Source: Streptoalloteichus hindustanus
GTDB lineage: Bacteria; Actinomycetota; Actinomycetes; Mycobacteriales; Pseudonocardiaceae
Reading direction: 5' to 3'
DNA: 64,000 bases
NCBI RefSeq assembly: GCF_900129375.1
Contig: NZ_FQVN01000010.1
Span: 1-64,000, forward strand
Position 1 is the first letter of the stretch. Every line of letters starts with the position of its first letter. Below are positions 36,558 through 44,605 of the stretch, in pieces. Made by a program: the position numbers and the translations under genes. Below the pieces are notes generated by a model. That model was not told the origin of the DNA, did not search any database, and saw only the letters and a program-made list of their open reading frames with translations.

Positions 36558-37883
36558 TCAGCCCTTGGCGACCCGCTCGAACTCCGCCTTCGGCTCGTTG
36601 ATCTGCCCCAACGAGATCACCTCGCGCCGGAACAGCAGGGCCATCGTCCAGTCCATGATGATGCGGAACTTCCGGTTGAAGGTCGGCATCTTGCTCACGT
36701 GGTAGGCCCGGTGCATCGCCCAGGCGGGGTAACCCTTGAGCTTGATGCCGGCGACGTCCGCGACACCCTTGTACAGGCCGAGACTGGCCACCGAGCCCAG
36801 GTACTTGTGGTAGTAGTCCCTGACCTTGCGGCCGCGCAGGCTGGCGACGATGTTGTTCGCCAGCACCTTGGACTGCCGCACGGCGTGCTGCGCCGACGGG
36901 CTGCAGGTGGCCTGCGGGTCCTCCTCGATCCGGGACAGGTCCGGCACGGCGGTGCAGTCACCGGCGCCCCAGGCGTCCGAGGTGCCCTCGACCTGGAGCG
37001 AGGCGGTGCACCGCAGCCGGCCGCGCGGGTCGAGCGGCAGGTCGGTCTCGGCCAGCACGGGGTTGGCCTTCACACCCGCGGTCCAGATCACCGTGTCGGT
37101 GTCGAACTCGGTGCCGTCGCTGAGCACGACGTGCCCGCCCTCGACGCTCTTGACCAGGGTCTCCAGGTAGACCTCGATGCCACGGTCCATCAGCCGCTCG
37201 ACGGTGTAGACGCCCATCTTGGGGCTCACCTCGGGCAGCACCCGGTTGGCGGCGTCCACGACCACCCACCGCATGTCCTCGGGCTTGATGTTGTCGTAGT
37301 ACCGGCAGGCGTACCGCGCCATGTCCTCAAGCTCGCCGACCATCTCGATGCCGGCGAAGCCGCCGCCGATGACCAGGAAGGACAGCATCCGGCGACGCTG
37401 CTCGGGGTCCGGGGTGCTGGCCGCGGCGTCGAGCCGGGACAGCACGTGGTTGCGGAGGTAAATCGCCTCACCGATGGTCTTGGCGGCGATGCCGACCTCG
37501 GCCAGCCCGGGGATCGGCAGGGTCCGCGCGACGGAGCCCAGCGCGACGACCAGCTGGTCGTACTCGATCTCCTCGACGTGCCCGTCCGGCGCCTCCATGA
37601 GCGCGACCTTGCGGGCGTGCTCCACCTTGGTGATCCGCCCGGTGAGGACGTTGCACTTCCGGAGGACGCGGCGCAGCGGCACGACCACGTGCCGCGGCTC
37701 GATGGAACCGCCCGACGCCTCCGGAATGAACGGCTGGTACGTCATGTGCGGCTGCGGGTCGACGACGGTGATCGACGCCTCGTTGCGCCGGAGCTTCGAC
37801 TGCAGCCGCAGCGCGGTGTAGAGGCCGACGTATCCACCGCCGGCCACGAGGATCCGTGTCGGACCGCTCTTCCCTGCTGCCAT
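36558..37883 (-). CDS. ndh: Type II NADH dehydrogenase (NAD(P)/FAD-dependent oxidoreductase)
   Basis: 441 residues. Two Rossmann motifs: GGGYVGLYTALRL (FAD) near the N-terminus and IGGGFAGIEMVGEL (NADH). The second FAD contact is AWGAGDCTAVPD. The C-terminal amphipathic region (KFRIIMDWTMALLFRREVISLG) anchors it at the inner face of the membrane. It passes electrons from NADH to menaquinone without proton pumping. The upstream region contains two interleaved inverted repeats. Other members of this family oxidise sulphide or other donors, but HMTYQPFIPEASGG fits NDH-2. Confidence 0.9.
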   Translation of the reverse strand: MAAGKSGPTRILVAGGGYVGLYTALRLQSKLRRNEASITVVDPQPHMTYQPFIPEASGGSIEPRHVVVPLRRVLRKCNVLTGRITKVEHARKVALMEAPDGHVEEIEYDQLVVALGSVARTLPIPGLAEVGIAAKTIGEAIYLRNHVLSRLDAAASTPDPEQRRRMLSFLVIGGGFAGIEMVGELEDMARYACRYYDNIKPEDMRWVVVDAANRVLPEVSPKMGVYTVERLMDRGIEVYLETLVKSVEGGHVVLSDGTEFDTDTVIWTAGVKANPVLAETDLPLDPRGRLRCTASLQVEGTSDAWGAGDCTAVPDLSRIEEDPQATCSPSAQHAVRQSKVLANNIVASLRGRKVRDYYHKYLGSVASLGLYKGVADVAGIKLKGYPAWAMHRAYHVSKMPTFNRKFRIIMDWTMALLFRREVISLGQINEPKAEFERVAKG

Positions 37884-37935
37884 GGCCTAATGGTCGCACC
37901 GCCCCCAACCAGTCGCTTGACACCCTCCTTACGGG

Positions 37936-37977
37936 TGTGACGTCCGTTGTAGACGCACGTCACAGTAGCGCGTCTAC
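37936..37977. promoter_or_regulatory. Two interleaved perfect 8-bp inverted repeats upstream of ndh
   Basis: Order A-5-B-A'-5-B': TGTGACGT (37936), CCGTT, GTAGACGC (37949), ACGTCACA (37957), GTAGC, GCGTCTAC (37970-37977). Each dyad has a 13-nt spacer. This is the topology of an H-type pseudoknot in RNA, or of two overlapping operators in DNA. On the minus strand TACTGT lies inside and could be a -10 of ndh, 53-94 bp upstream of the start. Confidence 0.75.
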
Positions 37978-38062
37978 GTATGCGTTGACCTGCGGCGATT
38001 CCGGCCCCAAATCAATTCAGCGGGGCGGTCGGGCTGTGCGCCGGCCGGATTTTCTTGATCAA

Positions 38063-38806
38063 CTAGAGGGTCGCGAGACCGGCGGTCCCGCCGGCCCTCC
38101 GGAGCACCTCCTCCACCATCGCCGGGGTCAGCCGGCCGGTGAAGGTGTTCTGCTGGCTGGGGTGGTAGCAGCCGAACAGGTGGAGGTCGGGTCCCCCGTC
38201 GACGGCCGGCAGGACCACGTCCACGCCGTGGCCGAACACCGGCCGCGGGACCGGCACCCGCCAGGCCGTCTCCCGCAGCACCGGGAGCAACGCCTGCCAG
38301 CCGAACCCGCCGAGCACCACCACCGCCCGCAGCGCGGGCCGCAGGAGCTGGAGCTCCCTGGCGAGCCAGGACCGGCAGGTGTCCCGCTCCCCCGGCGTGG
38401 GCCGGTTCTCCGGCGGGGCGCAGCGCACCGGGGCGGTGATCCGCACGCCGTGCAGCTCCAGCCCGTCGTCCCTGCTGACGGCCACCGGCCGGGAGGCCAG
38501 CCCGACAGCGTGCAGGGCCGCGTAGAGCACCTCGCCGGAGCGGTCGCCGGTGAACATGCGCCCGGTGCGGTTCGCGCCGTGCGCCGCCGGCGCCAGCCCG
38601 ACGATCGCCAGCCGGGCGTCCGGCGGCCCGAAGCCGGGCACCGGCCGCCCCCAGTACACCTGGTCCCGGAAGGCGGCGCGGCGGGTGCGCGCCACCTCCT
38701 CTCGCCAGGCCACCAACCGCGGGCACGCCCGGCAGTGGGTCACCAGTTCGTCCAGATCCGCCAGGTCGGTCACGCCCCGGGCAGCATCGGCCGGATCGGT
38801 GAGCAC
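38063..38806 (-). CDS. udgB: Family-5 uracil-DNA glycosylase (UdgB-like)
   Basis: 247 residues. Excises uracil and deaminated purines from DNA. The motif GLAPAAHGANRTGRMFTGDRSG is the family-5 active-site loop; YHPSQQNTFTGRLT is the C-terminal DNA-intercalation motif. [4Fe-4S] cluster cysteines include HCRACPRLV and RCAPPENRPTPGERDTC. GTG start at 38806 with GGAGGAG upstream. Diverges from the S10 peptidase gene across 48 bp, so promoters overlap. Confidence 0.93.
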   Translation of the reverse strand: MLTDPADAARGVTDLADLDELVTHCRACPRLVAWREEVARTRRAAFRDQVYWGRPVPGFGPPDARLAIVGLAPAAHGANRTGRMFTGDRSGEVLYAALHAVGLASRPVAVSRDDGLELHGVRITAPVRCAPPENRPTPGERDTCRSWLARELQLLRPALRAVVVLGGFGWQALLPVLRETAWRVPVPRPVFGHGVDVVLPAVDGGPDLHLFGCYHPSQQNTFTGRLTPAMVEEVLRRAGGTAGLATL

Positions 38807-38854
38807 CTCGGACTCCTCCCATCGTGGGCGTGATCACCTTTAGGGTGACTCAGC

Positions 38855-40375
38855 ATGTCGAAGGACGCCACGGAACCGAGTCCGAGCACCCCCGCGGAGC
38901 GGTCGCAGCCGAACGGCCAGGAGGACACCTCCGCCGGCGCGCCCGTCGAACCCACCGACGACCTGGTCACCACCCGGCACTCGCTGACCGTCGGCGACCG
39001 GGAGCTGGCCTACACCGCCACCACCGGTCGCGTCGTGCTGCGCAAGGAGGTGCACAACGACGGCAAGTTCGACGGCCACCTGCCGAAGGCGGAGGTCTTC
39101 CTCACCGCCTACACCCTGGACGGGGCGGACCCCGCGACCCGCCCGGTGACCTTCGCGTTCAACGGCGGCCCCGGCTCGTCGAGCGTGTGGCTGCACCTCG
39201 GCCTGCTCGGCCCGCGCCGGGTCGTGTCGGGCGACGCCGGCGACCTGACGCCCCCGCCGTACGCGCTCGCGGACAACCCCGAAACCCTGCTGGCGCACAG
39301 CGACCTGGTGTTCGTCGACCCGGTCTCCACCGGCTACTCCCGCGCCGTGAAGGGCGAGAAGCCCGAGGACTACCACGGCTTCCAGGGCGACCTGGAGTCC
39401 GTCGGCGAGATCATCCGGCTGTGGACAACGCGGCACGGGCGCTGGATGTCCCCGAAGTTCCTCGCCGGCGAGTCCTACGGCACGCTGCGCGCCGCCGCCC
39501 TGGCCGATCACCTGCAGACGCGCTACGGCATGTACCTCAACGGCCTGGTGCTGATCTCCGCGGTGCTCGACATGGGCACGATCCGCTTCACGCAGGGCAA
39601 CGACCTGCCGTACGCGTTGTTCCTGCCCACCTACGCGGCCATCGCGCACCACCACGGCCTGCACGGCGACCGGCCGCTGTCCGAGGTGCTCGCCGAGGCC
39701 GCCGACTTCGCCGCCAGGGACTACCCGTGGGCGCTCGCCCGCGGCGCGCGGCTGTCGGCGGCGGAGCGCGCCGAGGTGGCGCGCAGGGTCGCGTCGCTGA
39801 CCGGGCTCGACGAGGACTACGTCGACCGCGTCAACCTCCGGCTGGAGCACCTCCGGTTCTTCACCGAGGTGCTGCGCGACCGGCGTCAGGTGGTCGGTCG
39901 GCTCGACGGCCGGTTCACGGGCTGGGACCCGGACGCGGGTCGCGAGCGCTTCGCCGAGGACCCGTCGCTCCTGGCGATCACGGGTCCCTACACGGCCGCG
40001 CTCAACCACTACGTGCACGCCGAGCTCGACTACCACAACGACCTGCCCTACGAGATCCTCACCGACCGCGTGCACCCGTGGTCCTACAAGGAGTTCGAGG
40101 GCGCGCACGTCAACGTCGCGGACAAGCTCGCGAACGCGCTGCGGACCAACCCCCACCTCCGGGTGCACGTGGCCTGCGGCTACCACGACGGCGCCACGCC
40201 GTTCACCGCCGCCGAGCACACGCTGGCGAACCTGGCCATCCCGCCGGTGCTGCGGGACAACATCGAGTTCCGGTACTACGAGGCCGGCCACATGATGTAC
40301 GTCCACGAGCCGTCGCGCGTCCAGCAGTCCGCGGACATCGCGGCCTTCCTCCGGTCGGCCACCCCGACCCGCTGA
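38855..40375 (+). CDS. S10-family serine carboxypeptidase-like protein
   Basis: 506 residues. Alpha/beta-hydrolase peptidase: AFNGGPGSSSVW (oxyanion region), nucleophile S207 in AGESYGT, Asp in GYHDGATPF and His in YEAGHMMYVHEP. No signal peptide: the N-terminus is polar, Pro/Ser-rich and disordered, so it acts in the cytoplasm or is exported non-classically. TAGGGT a few bases before the ATG suggests a very short leader. Confidence 0.92.
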   Translation: MSKDATEPSPSTPAERSQPNGQEDTSAGAPVEPTDDLVTTRHSLTVGDRELAYTATTGRVVLRKEVHNDGKFDGHLPKAEVFLTAYTLDGADPATRPVTFAFNGGPGSSSVWLHLGLLGPRRVVSGDAGDLTPPPYALADNPETLLAHSDLVFVDPVSTGYSRAVKGEKPEDYHGFQGDLESVGEIIRLWTTRHGRWMSPKFLAGESYGTLRAAALADHLQTRYGMYLNGLVLISAVLDMGTIRFTQGNDLPYALFLPTYAAIAHHHGLHGDRPLSEVLAEAADFAARDYPWALARGARLSAAERAEVARRVASLTGLDEDYVDRVNLRLEHLRFFTEVLRDRRQVVGRLDGRFTGWDPDAGRERFAEDPSLLAITGPYTAALNHYVHAELDYHNDLPYEILTDRVHPWSYKEFEGAHVNVADKLANALRTNPHLRVHVACGYHDGATPFTAAEHTLANLAIPPVLRDNIEFRYYEAGHMMYVHEPSRVQQSADIAAFLRSATPTR

Positions 40376-40443
40376 CGGCGAACGCCCGGACGGGGCGCCT
40401 CGGTCCGCCGAACGCGCCCTTCCGGGCCCCTCGCCGCCCCTCG

Positions 40444-40463
40444 CGGCCTCTCCCGGGAGGCCG
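40444..40463. terminator. Hairpin terminator downstream of the S10 gene
   Basis: CGGCCTC (40444-40450) and its complement around TCCCGG; the loop can extend the stem as CTCCCGGGAG. 69 bases past the stop. Confidence 0.6.
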
Positions 40464-40495
40464 TGCGCCTCGCCGCGACGTGGACCTGTCCCCAC

Positions 40496-40548
40496 CTCCG
40501 GACAGCCCCCTCCCGCCCTGGGGGGCGAGCCCTGCTCCAGCCTATCGG
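40496..40548. repeat. 53-nt intergenic element, copy 3 of 4
   Basis: One difference from copy 1 (CCCCCT for CCCCCA, which loses the last base pair of the hairpin). Lies between convergent genes in the gap 40376-40774. On the minus strand TTGCCC lies 16 nt upstream of its TAGGCT. Confidence 0.9.
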
Positions 40549-40582
40549 CCCAGCTCAGACGGGCAAACCCGACAACCGTCGC

Positions 40583-40612
40583 CTGTGGACAAGTTCGGGC
40601 CCCTGTGCACAA
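40583..40612. promoter_or_regulatory. Pair of DnaA-box-like sites next to repeat copy 3
   Basis: CTGTGGACAA at 40583-40592 and CTGTGCACAA (one mismatch) at 40603-40612, starts 20 bp apart, 35 bp beyond the repeat core. Confidence 0.55.
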
Positions 40613-40774
40613 CTCGGGAAAAGAACTGGCGAAGCACGGCTGGCGCAGGGCATGATCCGCGGGGGTCTTCTGGCCGTACCGAGACGTGGCCCGGCCAAAC
40701 CCTGAAACCAATGCTCGCGAAGGCCCGTCACGCAGCGAGAACACGGCGTGGGCGTCGCGACGCGGAGCCGCCGA

Positions 40775-41677
40775 TCAGCCCCCGCGCACGAACTCCATCC
40801 GGGTGTTCGCGTCGTCCGGCAACACCACGACCGACCCTCGCCCCCTGGTCCAGCCTTCGGGGATCAGGAAGAACTTGTTGCCCGTGTACTCCACCAGCCG
40901 CAGCCCCCGATAGCGGTACCGGTAGCGCGCGTTCTCCGGGTCGAGTCGGGTCTCCTGCGCGATCGCCGCGTCCAGGTGCAGCCGTTCGCGGGCGTAGACG
41001 ACGACCGCCGGCCGGCTCGCCAGCCCGCGCTCCAACCCGTCCACCTGCCACTGCCCGTACACCTCGGCGTACCGCGACGCCGACCAGAAGAGGCTCAACG
41101 CGACGACCGTCGCCGCCAACCCCTTCGCGAGCCGCCACCGCCACGAGCCGTCGGCCGGCCGCCCGGGCAGCCGGCGCAGCGAGATCGCGTACAACGACAC
41201 CAGCGCGCCGATCCCGATCGAGACGGGGAAGAGCAGCCGCGCGAGCACCGGAGCCGCCGGCCGCACCGCCAGGACAACGGCGGGCAGCAGCGCCCAGGAG
41301 AGCGCGAGCACCGCCAGGGCGTGCCTCGCCCGGGGCCCCGGTCCTGGCGCGCCGACGCGGGCGCGCAGTCGACCGTCGACCCACAGCCAGCCGAGGCCGA
41401 GCAGGGCGAGCACGGCCAGCACCGGGAACAACGGCCCGACGCTGCTGAGCAGGTAGTACTGGTTGGACAGGCCGCGCAGGCTCTCGTCGACGCCGAGCGC
41501 GCGGGACTCCGCGTCCGCGCGCTGCCAACCGAAGTAGATCAACAACGCGGACAGCACGGTGGCGTTGGCGAGCACGCCGCCCGCCAGCTTGGCCAGCTCG
41601 GTCCAGTCACCGCCCGGCCCGGCTCCCGCGGAGGAGCCAGGGCGCGGGCGCGGCGCGAGTCGACGCGCCCGCATCAC
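40775..41677 (-). CDS. Polytopic membrane protein with C-terminal RYRYRYxGLR domain, paralogue 1
   Basis: 300 residues. About five transmembrane helices (for example ATVLSALLIYFGW, LLFPVSIGIGALVSLYAISL, LAATVVALSLFWSASRYAEVY) then a soluble domain of about 100 residues with VVVYARERLHLDAA, RYRYRYRGLRLVEYTGNKFFLIPEGW and a C-terminal RMEFVRGG. Clearly homologous to the protein at 42370-43284, with the lipoprotein gene between them. GTG at 41677 overlaps the lipoprotein stop (GTGA). No family name recognised. Confidence 0.8.
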   Translation of the reverse strand: MMRARRLAPRPRPGSSAGAGPGGDWTELAKLAGGVLANATVLSALLIYFGWQRADAESRALGVDESLRGLSNQYYLLSSVGPLFPVLAVLALLGLGWLWVDGRLRARVGAPGPGPRARHALAVLALSWALLPAVVLAVRPAAPVLARLLFPVSIGIGALVSLYAISLRRLPGRPADGSWRWRLAKGLAATVVALSLFWSASRYAEVYGQWQVDGLERGLASRPAVVVYARERLHLDAAIAQETRLDPENARYRYRYRGLRLVEYTGNKFFLIPEGWTRGRGSVVVLPDDANTRMEFVRGG

Positions 41678-42342
41678 CAGCTTCCCGTCGTCCCGGACGG
41701 TTTGCCCGCGGTGTTCCCCGTCGTCCCGCGCGTGCCCGGTCCGCCCGGCGCGGACGTCCTGGTCGTCCCGGTCGGCCGGATGCCCGTGGTCGGCCGCGGG
41801 CTGGTGGGGCGCGCGGTGGGGCCGGAGGGGACGGCCGCGGCGCGCGGGTCCTGCCGCCCACCCGCCGGCCAGGGCGGCGGCGGGTCGGCCTGGCAGTCCA
41901 GCGACTTGTCGGACAGCCGCTCGGCCAGTGCCCGCAGGATGTTGCAGTCGAGCACGCCGGTCGCGTTCCCCGTGCCCAGCGAGTAGTGCTGCCGCACCTT
42001 CTGGATCTCCGCCTTCGCCCGCGCGCCGTCCCCCGAGGCCACGGCGATGGCCGCCTGGTAGAGCACGACGTTGCGGGGGCTGGTCATGTCCTGCCAGTCG
42101 CGGTCGAGGACCTCCTGCGCACGGGCGGGGTCACCGGTGCGCAGCGCCTCGTAGACCTCCCGTTCCCTGGTCGGCCGGGGCAGGTTGGGCGACCGGGGCG
42201 GCGGGGAGGGCAGCGCCAGGCCCTGCCCGGTGGGCGTGCCGACGACGTCGCACCCCGCGAGCAGGACCACCGAGCCCAACACCAGGCCAAGCACCAGGCC
42301 CGGCACCGAGGCCGCCGCCCCGCCGTGCGTCGTCCGGAACAT
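41674..42342 (-). CDS. Lipoprotein with helical domain and Thr/Pro-rich tail
   Basis: 222 residues. Lipobox VLLAGC (Cys about residue 31). The mature part has a short helical domain (EREVYEALRTGDPARAQEVLDRDWQD and following), reminiscent of a TPR-like hairpin, and a C-terminal tail rich in Thr, Pro and Gly. AGGAGG precedes the ATG at 42342. Middle gene of a three-gene operon between two paralogous membrane proteins, so it probably works with them at the outer face of the membrane. Confidence 0.8.
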   Translation of the reverse strand: MFRTTHGGAAASVPGLVLGLVLGSVVLLAGCDVVGTPTGQGLALPSPPPRSPNLPRPTREREVYEALRTGDPARAQEVLDRDWQDMTSPRNVVLYQAAIAVASGDGARAKAEIQKVRQHYSLGTGNATGVLDCNILRALAERLSDKSLDCQADPPPPWPAGGRQDPRAAAVPSGPTARPTSPRPTTGIRPTGTTRTSAPGGPGTRGTTGNTAGKPSGTTGSW

Positions 42343-42369
42343 CGCGCCTCCTTCCCGTGGCGCCCCCGC

Positions 42370-43284
42370 TCACGGCACCCGCGAGTCGCGCACGAACTCC
42401 AACCGCACCGAGGGGTCGTTGGCCGACAGCACCAGCACGACCCCGAACTGCGGCATCCAGCCGTCGGAGACCAGGAAGTAGCGGCCGTTGGCGAAGTCCA
42501 GGAACCGCAGCCCGCTGTAGCGGTAGCGGTAACGCGAGGCGTCGCCTTCCAGGCGCTCCTCGTCGACCCTCGGCGCGGTGAGGTGCAGCCGCTCCGCGCT
42601 GTACACCACCACCTGCGCCTGCTCGGCCAACCGGGCCGGGAACTCGTCCGCCCAGCCGCGACCGAGGAGGTCGGCGTAGTTCCTGGTGGTCCACAGCAGG
42701 CTCACCAGCACGACCGCCACGGTGAAGGACGCGACCAGGGTGCGTCGCCACCGCGGCTCGACGTCCCGCCGCGCCACGTGCTCCAGGTGCAGGACGTAGA
42801 CCGAGACCAGCGGCCCGACCCCGAAGGACAGCGGGAGCAGGACGTGCCCGAGCCCCGGCTGGACCCGGCCGACCAGGGTCGCGACCATCGGCAGCAGCAG
42901 CCAGGAGCCGGCGAGCACCGCCAGCGCGGGGCCGAGCACGGGCCCCGGCCGGGCGTGCCGCCACCACGGCCGCACCCGGCGGTCCAGCCAGGCCCAGCCG
43001 AGCCCGACCGCGCCGACCACCAGGAACGCCGGGACCATCGCCACCAGACCGCGCGCCAGGTAGTCCTCTGTGGACGTTCCGAGGACGCCCTCGTGCAGGC
43101 CCAGCGCCCTGGCGTGCGCCCTGGCCCACTCCCGTCCGAAGTAGACGACGAGCGCGACCGAGACGCCGAGGCCCGCCAGCGGCACGCCGAACTGCCGGGT
43201 CAGCTGCCGCCGCTCGTCCGCGTCGACGCCCGCGCCGGTGCCCACGCCGACGCCCGCGCCAGCACCGCTCTTCGCCCTGCCCAT
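42370..43284 (-). CDS. Polytopic membrane protein with C-terminal RYRYRYxGLR domain, paralogue 2
   Basis: 304 residues, same layout as the protein at 40775: about five helices (GVSVALVVYFGREW, ALAVLAGSWLLLPMVATLVG, VLLPLSFGVGPLVSVYVLHL) and a C-terminal domain VVVYSAERLHLTAP, RYRYRYSGLRFLDFANGRYFLVSDGW, RLEFVRDS. Gly/Ala-rich N-terminus. First gene of the operon. Function unknown. Conserved tryptophan/arginine-rich soluble domain suggests ligand binding or interaction with the lipoprotein. Confidence 0.8.
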   Translation of the reverse strand: MGRAKSGAGAGVGVGTGAGVDADERRQLTRQFGVPLAGLGVSVALVVYFGREWARAHARALGLHEGVLGTSTEDYLARGLVAMVPAFLVVGAVGLGWAWLDRRVRPWWRHARPGPVLGPALAVLAGSWLLLPMVATLVGRVQPGLGHVLLPLSFGVGPLVSVYVLHLEHVARRDVEPRWRRTLVASFTVAVVLVSLLWTTRNYADLLGRGWADEFPARLAEQAQVVVYSAERLHLTAPRVDEERLEGDASRYRYRYSGLRFLDFANGRYFLVSDGWMPQFGVVLVLSANDPSVRLEFVRDSRVP

Positions 43285-43476
43285 GGGGACCGCCCCGATC
43301 CCCGCGTCAGTCCCGTGTCCGGTCGCTCACGGCCACCTCCGTGCCACGGCGGGACCGAAGTCCCGTTCCGGGCGCCCGCGTCCGGTTCGGACACGGACGT
43401 CCCTCGGCCATGAGGCGCCAGCGGAGCCGGACTCGCAACTGTGCGTGTGGGTGACGGGGTAACCCGAAGAGGTGCG

Positions 43477-43496
43477 GCGGCCGGCATTACGGCCGC
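43477..43496. terminator. GCGGCC/GGCCGC hairpin near the ppx end
   Basis: 6-bp stem around GGCATTAC, 85 bp beyond the ppx stop and within the 296-bp gap 43285-43580, which has no gene and must hold the promoter of the membrane-protein operon. A weak terminator candidate for ppx. Confidence 0.4.
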
Positions 43497-43580
43497 GTGG
43501 TCTCGGCTGCCATCACGCGGACCGGCGGGCCGTCCTTCGTCTGGTGGCCGTGGGCTTACCCCGGCAGTGGTCAGCGCGGG

Positions 43581-44534
43581 TCACGCGACGGACAGGGCGA
43601 TGCCGTCCAGGATGTCGTGCTCGCTGACCACCAGCTCGGTGATCCCCGCCCGGCGGGACAGCTCCTCGGCCAGGACCTTCACCACCAGCGAGCCGCCGCC
43701 GATCACGTCCACCCGGCCGGGGTGGACGCACCCGTAGCGGGCCCGCTCGTCGTGCGGGATCGCGAGCAGGTGATCGGTGGTGGACCGCACCTGGTCCAGG
43801 GACAGCCGGGACAGGTGGGTGCGCTCGGAGTCGTACTCGGGCAGCTCCTGGACCAGCGCCGAGAGCGTCGTCACCGTTCCGGCGACCCCCACCCACGTGC
43901 GGGCGTGCTCCACGGGCACCGCGTCGAACGCCTCGGCCAGCACCTCGCGCACGACCCGCTCCGCGTCGGCGACCTCCTCGGCCGTGGGCGGGTCGGACCG
44001 CAGGCACCGCTCCGTGATCCGCACGCACCCGACGTCCACCGACCGGGCCGCCTCCACCAGCGCCTTCGCGCCGTCCCACGTGCCGAGCACCAGCTCGGTC
44101 GAGCCACCGCCGACGTCGGCGACGACGAACGGGCCGTCCTCCGGCTCCAGGTCGCCCACCGCGCCGGTGAACGACAGCCGCGCCTCCTCGTCACCGGAGA
44201 TCACCTCGGCGTCGACGCCGAGCACCTGCCGCACCATGCCGAAGAAGTCCTCGCGGTTCGCGGCGTCCCGGGTGGCCGAGGTGGCCACCATGCGCACGCG
44301 CTCGGCGCCCTTGCGGTGCAGCACCCGCGTGTAGTCCGCCAGCGCGTCGGCCGTGCGCCGCAACGCGTCCGGGGACAGCACGCCGGTGGCGTCCACGCCC
44401 TCGCCCAGGCGGACGACGCGCATCTCGCGGTGCACGTCGCGCAACCAGTGCGAGCCGTCGTCCCTGGTGGTGACGTCCGCGACCAGCAGGCGGATCGAGT
44501 TCGTCCCGCAGTCGATGGCGGCGACCCGCGACAT
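43581..44534 (-). CDS. ppx: Ppx/GppA-family exopolyphosphatase
   Basis: 317 residues of the ASKHA fold. Hydrolyses polyphosphate or (p)ppGpp ends. AAIDCGTNSIRLLVAD (phosphate 1), VVADVGGGSTELVLG (phosphate 2) and the VIGGGSLVV loop are present; it is the short form without the C-terminal HD domain, like Rv1026/Rv0496. ATG at 44534 with GGGAGG upstream. Adjacent to the eno-ftsB-DUF501 cluster as in mycobacteria. Confidence 0.93.
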   Translation of the reverse strand: MSRVAAIDCGTNSIRLLVADVTTRDDGSHWLRDVHREMRVVRLGEGVDATGVLSPDALRRTADALADYTRVLHRKGAERVRMVATSATRDAANREDFFGMVRQVLGVDAEVISGDEEARLSFTGAVGDLEPEDGPFVVADVGGGSTELVLGTWDGAKALVEAARSVDVGCVRITERCLRSDPPTAEEVADAERVVREVLAEAFDAVPVEHARTWVGVAGTVTTLSALVQELPEYDSERTHLSRLSLDQVRSTTDHLLAIPHDERARYGCVHPGRVDVIGGGSLVVKVLAEELSRRAGITELVVSEHDILDGIALSVA

Positions 44535-44605
44535 CGGCGTCCTCCCGGTGGTGAGGGGTTTCCCCACCACCATAGAGAGCGCGGACGTCGCGGGTCGTCG
44601 TGGTG

